DNA of 8,653 nt from the NCBI GenBank assembly GCA_016303085.1, contig JAEDMI010000101.1:1-8653 (forward strand), read 5' to 3'. The notes beneath the pieces were generated by a model, which was not told the origin of the DNA, searched no databases, and was given only the letters and a program-made list of their open reading frames with translations. The position numbers and the translations under genes are program-made. This DNA is from Acetatifactor sp. (GTDB taxonomy: Bacteria > Bacillota > Clostridia > Lachnospirales > Lachnospiraceae). Positions 1-5,735 of this stretch are shown here, piece after piece. Numbering within the stretch: position 1 is the stretch's first letter; every line of letters begins with the position of its first letter.

Positions 1-568
1 GGAGCTGTGCGCTTTCCGCAGAGATAATCTGGGATTTGTGTTCCAGGATTTTAACCTTCTGGATTCTCTGTCCTTGAAGGACAATATTTTTCTGCCGCTG
101 GTGCTGGCCGGCTGTGATGTCCGTATCATGGAGGAGAGACTGGTTCCTCTGGCAAAGAAGCTGGGTATAGCTGATCTTTTGGAGAAATACCCCTATGAGG
201 TTTCGGGAGGGCAGAAGCAGAGGGCAGCGGTAGCCAGAGCGCTGATTACGAAACCCCAGATACTGCTGGCGGATGAACCCACAGGTGCGCTGGATTCCAA
301 GGCATCCGACAGACTGTTGCGGATTTTTGCGGAGGTAAACGAGGATGGACAGACCATTCTCATGGTGACACACAGTATTCAGGCAGCCAGCCGTGCGGGG
401 CGGGTTATGTTTATCAAGGACGGCTGTGTCTTCAACCAGATTTATCGCGGTAATATGAGCGATGATGAACTGTACCGCAAGATTTCCGATACCCTGACGA
501 TTTTGCAGACGGAGAGGAGAAATCCGGAGCAGGAGGAAAGTGTACGGGCAGGAAAGGAGGAGGCATAA
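1..568 (+). CDS. BceA-like ABC transporter ATP-binding protein (5' truncated by window edge)
   Basis: ATPase subunit of a BceAB/MacB-type ABC exporter. It should bind and hydrolyse ATP on the cytoplasmic face and drive the FtsX-type permease encoded next. The frame is open from base 2, so 188 residues are visible; full members have about 250. The Walker A part lies outside the window. In order one sees the Q-loop (FVFQDFNLLDS, visible residues 12-22), the signature VSGGQKQR (about 67-74), Walker B with catalytic Glu (ILLADEP, about 86-92), the D-loop (GALD) and the H-loop (MVTHS). A 30-residue charged tail follows the core. A GTG at 38 could be taken for a start, but it sits inside the Q-loop and is internal. 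Known relatives confer resistance to peptide antibiotics such as bacitracin. The substrate here is not readable, and any BceRS-type regulator would lie outside the window. Confidence 0.95.
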   Translation, partial: ELCAFRRDNLGFVFQDFNLLDSLSLKDNIFLPLVLAGCDVRIMEERLVPLAKKLGIADLLEKYPYEVSGGQKQRAAVARALITKPQILLADEPTGALDSKASDRLLRIFAEVNEDGQTILMVTHSIQAASRAGRVMFIKDGCVFNQIYRGNMSDDELYRKISDTLTILQTERRNPEQEESVRAGKEEA

Positions 569-2554
569 ATGAAAAGCAAGATGTCTCTTTTGCCCAAAAT
601 GGCGGTGAACAATATCCGCAAGAACGGTTCCACCTATTTTCCCTATATCGGAGTCAGCATCTTTGCCATGTTCACCTATTTTGTGTTTGATTTGATTCTG
701 AAGAATGATATCATGCATACGCTGCCCAAGGCGGTATATGCTGCTGTACTGGTTACCATAGGTTTCGGACTTTTGGGAATTATCATGGTTCCCTTTCTCT
801 ATTATACCAACAGCTTTCTGATTAAGCGAAGAAAGAAGGAACTGGGACTGTACAGCATTCTGGGAATGGAAAAGAAGCACATCGGCATCATGATGTTCTG
901 GGAGAGCCTGATGGTGTACGGAATTGTTATGGCGGGCGCCATTATACTGGGGCTTTTGTTTTCCAAACTGATTTTTCTGCTGCTGTTAAACCTTGCAGGA
1001 TTGCCCGTGGAGGCAGATTTTTCGGTGAGTCCCCGGGCGGTTTTGGATGCGCTGGTGTTTTATGCATTTATCACGGGGCTGAATTTGTTTGTGAATTTGG
1101 TACAGGTCGGCAAAGCAAGACCTGTGGAACTGATGAGTGAGTCAAAAAAGGGGGAGAAGGAGCCGAAACACATCGGACTGATGACTGTGCTGGGGCTTCT
1201 CCTGTTAGGCTGGGGGTATTATCTTGCGATTTTCTCCAAACTCGACAGTATGATTTTTACCGACTTCTTCTTTGCGGTGTTTCTTGTGATTCTGGGAACA
1301 TATTTCCTGTTTACCTCCGGCAGCATCGCACTGCTGCGCTTTTTGAAGAAGCGGAAGAAGTACTATTACCGGGCGGACAATTTCGTGACCGTTTCGGGTA
1401 TGCTGTACCGTATGAAGAAAAGTGCGGCAAGTCTGTCCAACATCTGTGTTTTTGCAACAATGGTAATGATAACGGTAATTTGTACCCTCAGCGTCTGGCT
1501 GTGCACAGATTCCATCATACAGCTCAGTTATCCCAGAACCTTCAAGGTAACCTTTCTGGGAAAGCAGGATGAAACGGCGCTTCGGACAGAATTAGAGAGT
1601 ATTGCTGATGAGAATGGAGTGGTGCTGGAGGATTATCTGGGCTATAGCTATGTGGGAGTATCGGTGTACAAGGAGAATCATCTGTTCCGTGTCTGCAGGG
1701 AAGAGGATAAATATGACTATGCAAATCAGTACAGCATCAAGTTGATGGACTTAAATGCGTACAACCGCATGGAAGGCACCGCGGTGACACTGGAGCCGGG
1801 TGAGGCATTGATTTTCTCTACAGGCTCGAATTGGGGCTATGACCGGGTTTTCTTCGGCGAATACGAATATCAGGTGAAGGAAGAACTGATGCAATGTAAA
1901 GTTCACCGGAAGGCACCGGGGGATGAATTTAACTGTTGGTATCTTGCGGTGCTTCCCACAGAGGAGGATATGACCCGGGTTGCGGAGGTCTTCGGCGTAA
2001 ATGCAGTGGAGAATCGGTTGACGGAAATAGAAGTCAATCCCCGGGGAGAGAGCGAAGCTGTTGATGCTTTCAGCCGGGAGACGGAAGAACGGCTTATGGA
2101 AAAGGAAAAATATGGGGGATGCATGGACTACCGTGAGGATATTCAGGATTTGGAGGGAATGTACGGCGGATTGTTGTTTATCGGCATCTTTTTCGGGGCT
2201 ATTTTCCTGATTTGTCTGTTGATTATCATGTACTACAAGCAGATTACGGAGGGCTTTGAGGATCAGAAAAACTTTGAAATTATGCAGAAAGTGGGAATGA
2301 GTGATGAGGAGATTCGAAAAACCATCAGGAAGCAGATATTACTGGTGTTCGCATTACCTTTGGCGGGTGCGGTACTTCATACGCTTGTTGGCATGAAGAT
2401 GGTGATTGTGCTGATGGCGGCAATCAGGTGTGTAGAAGTAACCTTGATGCTCGGCTGCACCGGAGCGGTGTGCGTGGTATTCGCGGTGCTGTACGGTATC
2501 TGCTATAAGAGGACTTCAACCACATATTACAGGATTGTGAAGCAGATGGCGTAA
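569..2554 (+). CDS. BceB-like FtsX-family ABC transporter permease
   Basis: Membrane subunit, 661 residues, of the exporter whose ATPase lies directly upstream. The topology matches BceB: hydrophobic helices at about 22-44, 55-82, 106-140, 157-180, 201-222, 229-253 and 288-313, a hydrophilic loop at about 314-530, then helices at about 533-555, 588-617 and 622-645. That gives ten helices with a large extracellular domain of about 215 residues between helices 7 and 8. In BceB proteins this domain senses or binds the peptide antibiotic or its lipid II-cycle target. The region around residues 60-180 and the C-terminal helices look like FtsX domains. The ATG follows the upstream TAA with no gap, and its Shine-Dalgarno (AGGAGGAGG, 555-563) lies within the ATPase gene, so translation is probably coupled. 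The hairpin at 2567-2606 ends the transcript. The family is secure; the drug specificity is unknown. Confidence 0.92.
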   Translation: MKSKMSLLPKMAVNNIRKNGSTYFPYIGVSIFAMFTYFVFDLILKNDIMHTLPKAVYAAVLVTIGFGLLGIIMVPFLYYTNSFLIKRRKKELGLYSILGMEKKHIGIMMFWESLMVYGIVMAGAIILGLLFSKLIFLLLLNLAGLPVEADFSVSPRAVLDALVFYAFITGLNLFVNLVQVGKARPVELMSESKKGEKEPKHIGLMTVLGLLLLGWGYYLAIFSKLDSMIFTDFFFAVFLVILGTYFLFTSGSIALLRFLKKRKKYYYRADNFVTVSGMLYRMKKSAASLSNICVFATMVMITVICTLSVWLCTDSIIQLSYPRTFKVTFLGKQDETALRTELESIADENGVVLEDYLGYSYVGVSVYKENHLFRVCREEDKYDYANQYSIKLMDLNAYNRMEGTAVTLEPGEALIFSTGSNWGYDRVFFGEYEYQVKEELMQCKVHRKAPGDEFNCWYLAVLPTEEDMTRVAEVFGVNAVENRLTEIEVNPRGESEAVDAFSRETEERLMEKEKYGGCMDYREDIQDLEGMYGGLLFIGIFFGAIFLICLLIIMYYKQITEGFEDQKNFEIMQKVGMSDEEIRKTIRKQILLVFALPLAGAVLHTLVGMKMVIVLMAAIRCVEVTLMLGCTGAVCVVFAVLYGICYKRTSTTYYRIVKQMA

Positions 2555-2566
2555 AACAGATATACA

Positions 2567-2606
2567 GGGCTCGACGGCGGGAAGATGACTGCTGTCGGGC
2601 TCTTTT
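2567..2606 (+). terminator. Intrinsic terminator after the ABC exporter operon
   Basis: GGGCTCGACGGC (2567-2578) pairs along all 12 positions with GCTGTCGGGCTC (2591-2602), using three G-U wobbles. Two more inner pairs (2579/2590 and 2580/2589) leave an eight-base loop. TTTT follows directly (2603-2606). It begins 12 bases after the permease stop codon. The U-tract is short, so termination may be incomplete. Confidence 0.8.
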
Positions 2607-2675
2607 ACGGCTTATATTGCATGGTTACCGGGAAAGGCTGAACTGATAATCTGACATTTGAAATAGCGGAAACAG

Positions 2676-2704
2676 TTGTACTTTGGAAGGGAATAACGTA
2701 TAAT
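2676..2704 (+). promoter_or_regulatory. Predicted SigA-type promoter for yccF (and perhaps mnmA)
   Basis: A perfect -10 box TATAAT (2699-2704) lies 17 bases after a weak -35 TTGTAC (2676-2681). Transcription would start near 2711, giving a leader of only about 16 bases. That leader carries GGAGGA (2715-2720), six bases before the ATG at 2727. The upstream in-frame ATG at 2703 overlaps the -10 box and would not be in this transcript. Confidence 0.65.
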
Positions 2705-2726
2705 GAACCGGAATGGAGGAATGAAT

Positions 2727-3086
2727 ATGGGATGCTTGGGCAATATTTTGTGGTTTCTTTTCGGAGGTTTTATCAGCGGGCTCAGTTGGTGCCTTGCAGG
2801 ATGTCTTTGGTGTATTACCATTGTGGGGATTCCTTGGGGAAAGCAGTGTTTTAAGTTTGCCTCACTTTGTTTTTTCCCTTTTGGCAAGGAAGTGGAATAC
2901 GGCGGCGGTGTCGGCTCTTTGATTTTGAATATTATCTGGCTGTGTCTTTCCGGAATTCCGTTGGCATTGGAATCCCTTGTTTTCGGGTGCATTCTTTGTA
3001 TTACCATCGTGGGAATTCCTTTCGGACTACAGCACTTTAAGATTGCCAAGTTGGCACTGATGCCCTTCGGTTCCAGGGTTCGATAG
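2727..3086 (+). CDS. yccF: YccF-family (DUF307) small inner-membrane protein
   Basis: Small membrane protein of 119 residues from this start. YccF proteins have no established biochemical role. The sequence is an internal duplication: residues about 5-56 and 66-118 both read as a hydrophobic helix containing NI(L/I)W, then CITIVGIP(W/F)G, then F-K-x-A and PFG plus a basic or acidic residue. This tandem pattern is the family hallmark. An in-frame ATG at 2703 would add eight residues (MNRNGGMN), but it overlaps the predicted -10 box. The ATG at 2727 has GGAGGA (2715-2720) at six-base spacing and gives the MGCLGNILWF start typical of the family. No terminator is evident before mnmA, 81 bases downstream, so the two may share a transcript. 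Family call secure, function open. Confidence 0.88.
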   Translation: MGCLGNILWFLFGGFISGLSWCLAGCLWCITIVGIPWGKQCFKFASLCFFPFGKEVEYGGGVGSLILNIIWLCLSGIPLALESLVFGCILCITIVGIPFGLQHFKIAKLALMPFGSRVR

Positions 3087-3167
3087 AAGGGCTCGGAGGC
3101 GTAAACTGCCAACAGACTCAAAGAAAACGGATATTTGATAATCAGTTTGGATAAGTAAGGACGAAGA

Positions 3168-4265
3168 ATGCAGAATAACAGGAATAAGAAGGTTGTGGTA
3201 GGTATGTCGGGAGGCGTGGATTCTTCTGTGGCGGCATATCTCTTAAAGAAACAGGGGTATGATGTGGTGGGTGTCACCATGCAGATTTGGCAGGATGAGG
3301 CAGAGGAGCAGAAGTCGGAAAACGGAGGCTGCTGCGGTCTGTCAGCGGTGGACGATGCAAGGCGGGTGGCAGAGAGTCTGGACATTCCCTACTATGTCAT
3401 GAATTTCAAGCAGGAATTCAAATGCCGTGTCATGGATTATTTTGTGGAGGAATACCTTAGGGGGCGTACTCCCAATCCCTGTATCGCATGCAACCGCTAT
3501 GTAAAGTGGGAGTCACTGTTGAAACGCAGCCTGGATATTGGCGCGGACTATATTGCAACGGGTCACTATGCCCGGATTGACAAACTGCCCAACGGAAGAT
3601 TTGCCGTCCGAAATTCTGTGACTGCCGCAAAGGATCAAACCTATGCGCTTTACAACCTGACTCAGGAGCAGCTGAAGCATACCCTGATGCCGGTGGGAGA
3701 GTATACCAAGGAACAGATCCGGGAAATTGCGGAGAAGGCGGGACTGCCTGTGGCACACAAGCCGGACAGCCAGGAAATCTGTTTTGTGCCGGACAACGAT
3801 TATGCCGGATTTATAGACCGTGAAGCAGGAGACAGGGTTCCGGGACCGGGCAACTTTGTGACGGCGGAGGGAAAGGTGCTGGGTCAGCACAAGGGAATTA
3901 CTCATTATACTATCGGACAACGCAGAGGTCTGGAACTTCCCATGGGTGAGAGAGTGTTTGTCACCCGGATTCGCCCGGAGACAAACGAGGTTGTCATCGG
4001 AAAGAATGAGGACATCTTTGCGACGGAAGTGCTGTGTGACAAGGTGAACTTTATGTCCGTGGAGGATATCGTTGTCCCTGTGCGCGTGAAGGCAAAGATT
4101 CGTTACAACCACGGAGGAGAGTACTGCCTGATTGAAAAACAGGGAGAGGACAGGGTAAAATGCACCTTTGAAAAGCCGGTACGGGCAGCCACGCCGGGGC
4201 AGGCTGTGGTGTTTTATGACGGAGAGTATGTGCTGGGCGGGGGAACGATTATTGGCAGAGTATGA
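3168..4265 (+). CDS. mnmA: tRNA-specific 2-thiouridylase MnmA
   Basis: Cytoplasmic enzyme of 365 residues that adenylates C2 of the wobble uridine U34 in tRNAs for Lys, Glu and Gln and replaces its oxygen with sulfur. Seen: the PP-loop ATP site SGGVDSS (14-20), TGHYAR (131-136), the NPCIACNRYVKW segment (103-114), DSQEICFV (200-207), the HYTIGQRRGL segment (246-255) and the C-terminal beta-barrel tRNA-binding part. Length is normal. Cys108 matches the E. coli catalytic Cys102, and Cys205 matches the second cysteine, Cys199. An additional Cys105 forms a CxxC with Cys108, and a Cys-Cys pair lies at 55-56. The Shine-Dalgarno AAGGA (3157-3161) lies six bases before the ATG. No cysteine desulfurase or sulfur-relay gene is adjacent, so sulfur must be supplied by a distant IscS/NifS-type protein. 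Function is confident; whether it carries a metal cluster is not settled by the sequence. Confidence 0.97.
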   Translation: MQNNRNKKVVVGMSGGVDSSVAAYLLKKQGYDVVGVTMQIWQDEAEEQKSENGGCCGLSAVDDARRVAESLDIPYYVMNFKQEFKCRVMDYFVEEYLRGRTPNPCIACNRYVKWESLLKRSLDIGADYIATGHYARIDKLPNGRFAVRNSVTAAKDQTYALYNLTQEQLKHTLMPVGEYTKEQIREIAEKAGLPVAHKPDSQEICFVPDNDYAGFIDREAGDRVPGPGNFVTAEGKVLGQHKGITHYTIGQRRGLELPMGERVFVTRIRPETNEVVIGKNEDIFATEVLCDKVNFMSVEDIVVPVRVKAKIRYNHGGEYCLIEKQGEDRVKCTFEKPVRAATPGQAVVFYDGEYVLGGGTIIGRV

Positions 4266-4366
4266 GGCATCCGTGCGGCAGAAAAGGTAACGGAACATGC
4301 ACATGTGAAAAGGCGCTGCATAGAATGATGGAAGAATAATACAGTTTTCGGGAGAACGATAACAAT

Positions 4367-4894
4367 ATGGACTTTAATTTCAATGGGAGAATGCCTTTCA
4401 GAAGAAGCCGTTTTGGTTCCGTGACAGGAACTATCGTGGACATGGTGCCTACCAGAATCGGAAACCGCAGAGCAAACGGATGTATGATCTTTGTCACATT
4501 GGAAGATACGGACGGAAACACCGTGAATTTTGTAATGACACCCTCCACATATGTGGTGGATTTTGAGACTTTGTCCGTAGGGATGCTATGCACCTTCTGG
4601 TATGCGGCGGATGCGCCCATGCCTCTGATTTACCCGCCTCAGTACAACGCGGTGGTGGCAGCACAGGAAATCAACGGGCGGATGATTGATGTAAGCTTTT
4701 ATAACATGTCCATGGTAAACGATGAGCAGACTCTCCAGCTGAATATGGACGGTTCCGTGGATGTGCGGACTACCAACAATCAGTATTTCCAGGGTAGTCC
4801 CGCAAATCACAATCTGGTGGTCATCTACGATAATTCCACCAGAAGTATTCCTGCCCAGACCACACCGAGGCTTGTTGTGGTTCTGTGCGAGTAA
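4367..4894 (+). CDS. Conserved-looking hypothetical protein, soluble and beta-rich
   Basis: I do not recognise this 175-residue protein by function. It has no signal peptide and no membrane segment, so it is probably cytoplasmic. The N-terminus is short and basic (residues 8-17, FRRSRF-type). Residues about 18-85 alternate hydrophobic and polar positions with glycines, in the style of a small beta-barrel: GTIVDMV, then MIFVTLEDTDGNTVNFV, then a TYVVDF strand. The centre has a proline-rich turn, PMPLIYPPQYNAVV (84-97). The second half is rich in Asn, Asp and Thr and has few charged helical stretches (QLNMDGSVDVRTTNN, about 124-138), ending in SIPAQTTPRLVVVLCE. A GGGAGA (4350-4355) lies 11 bases before the ATG, a rather long spacing. 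It lies 101 bases after mnmA with no terminator seen, so co-transcription is possible. An OB-like fold is a guess only. Confidence 0.8.
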   Translation: MDFNFNGRMPFRRSRFGSVTGTIVDMVPTRIGNRRANGCMIFVTLEDTDGNTVNFVMTPSTYVVDFETLSVGMLCTFWYAADAPMPLIYPPQYNAVVAAQEINGRMIDVSFYNMSMVNDEQTLQLNMDGSVDVRTTNNQYFQGSPANHNLVVIYDNSTRSIPAQTTPRLVVVLCE

Positions 4895-4895
4895 A

Positions 4896-5717
4896 TTATT
4901 GTAACTTAATGTACTCCGCATTTCTCTTTTCAAACACCGTGTAATACCGGAAGCCGCACTCCTTCAGTACTTCTGTGGCTCTGTCAAAGGAATCCGCGAT
5001 ATGTGCGGTGTCGTGGGAGTCGCTGCCCACGGTGATAATTTCGCCGCCAAGCTCCCGGTAGTGCTTTAAAATATCCGTACAGGGATGAAAATCTTTCATC
5101 CCTTTTTTGATGCCTCCGGTATTCAGTTCGATGCCTTTTCCTTTTTCCAGAAGAAGTTTCAGGATGGCATCAAAAATATCTTTATACTTTTCATAGGAAT
5201 AATTTCTGTCCATGTTCGGACCGTATCGCACCACGTAATCCAAGTGACCGTAGACGTCAAAGTTGGAAAATTTTCTGATATTTTCCAGAATGGACTCAAA
5301 GTATTCCCGGTAGGCTTCCTCCTCGCTGCGCCCCTCAAAGAAAGCGGGATAGTAGGGATCTCTTCCGTGGCAGATGTGGGAGGAACCGATAATAAAATCA
5401 AATTCATAAGACTTGGCATATACTGCGTTTTGACGCATGATTTCCGGCTGCAGACCAAGCTCCACACCAAAGAGCAGGCGGATTTTATCCTGATATTTAT
5501 CTTTCAGGCATGCCAGTTCATAGAGATAGGAGTCTGTATTCAGCAGGAAGATATTTCCCGGACCGTCCGGTGAATCGGGATAATTGATATCCTGATGTTC
5601 CGTAAAGCACATGGTGGTGAGCCCCCGGGAAATTCCCTGTAATATCATTTCCTCCATGGGGGTATTGGAATCACCGGAGTGGGAGGAATGTAAGTGGCAG
5701 TCCGATTTGACAGGCAT
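4896..5717 (-). CDS. hisJ: PHP-family histidinol-phosphatase (HisJ-type)
   Basis: Predicted metal-dependent phosphatase of 273 residues. HisJ enzymes hydrolyse histidinol phosphate to histidinol, the penultimate stage of histidine synthesis. The PHP metal ligands are all visible: DCHLHSSHSGD (His8, His10, Asp16), TEHQD (Glu40, His41), GVELG (Glu86), GSSH (His114), YGHLD (His158) and GSDSH (Asp232, His234). Length is normal for the HisJ family. The start ATG (5715-5717) has AAGGAG at 5728-5733, ten bases upstream and directly beside the kinase stop codon, so it is probably co-transcribed with the kinase. No other his gene is in the window. It could therefore act on another phosphate monoester; the wider PHP superfamily also includes nucleases and other phosphoesterases. 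The active site appears complete. Its stop codon lies one base from that of the convergent gene. Confidence 0.88.
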   Translation of the reverse strand: MPVKSDCHLHSSHSGDSNTPMEEMILQGISRGLTTMCFTEHQDINYPDSPDGPGNIFLLNTDSYLYELACLKDKYQDKIRLLFGVELGLQPEIMRQNAVYAKSYEFDFIIGSSHICHGRDPYYPAFFEGRSEEEAYREYFESILENIRKFSNFDVYGHLDYVVRYGPNMDRNYSYEKYKDIFDAILKLLLEKGKGIELNTGGIKKGMKDFHPCTDILKHYRELGGEIITVGSDSHDTAHIADSFDRATEVLKECGFRYYTVFEKRNAEYIKLQ

Positions 5718-5735
5718 AGTATTTTGTCTCCTTTT

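Noticed and set aside
2703..2705. ATG as the yccF start
   Set aside because: It overlaps the predicted -10 box, and the ATG at 2727 has a better-spaced ribosome site and family-typical N-terminus.
3114..3142. Separate promoter for mnmA using GATAAT (3137-3142)
   Set aside because: No acceptable -35 box at normal spacing; read-through from the yccF promoter is simpler.
2612..3385. 257-residue open frame on the minus strand covering yccF and the start of mnmA
   Set aside because: It lies antisense to two well-supported genes, has low-complexity Pro/Lys/Ser composition, no recognisable domain and no good ribosome site.
3513..4304. 263-residue open frame on the minus strand inside mnmA
   Set aside because: It is a mirror of conserved mnmA codons with His/Arg/Leu-rich composition and no family features.
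4300..4307. CACATGTG palindrome between mnmA and the hypothetical gene
   Set aside because: An isolated eight-base palindrome is expected by chance and has no repeat, promoter or U-tract nearby.
4857..4884. Hairpin AGACCACA / TGTGGTTCT as a bidirectional terminator for the convergent genes
   Set aside because: The stem has a bulge, it lies within coding sequence and neither strand has a U-tract after it.
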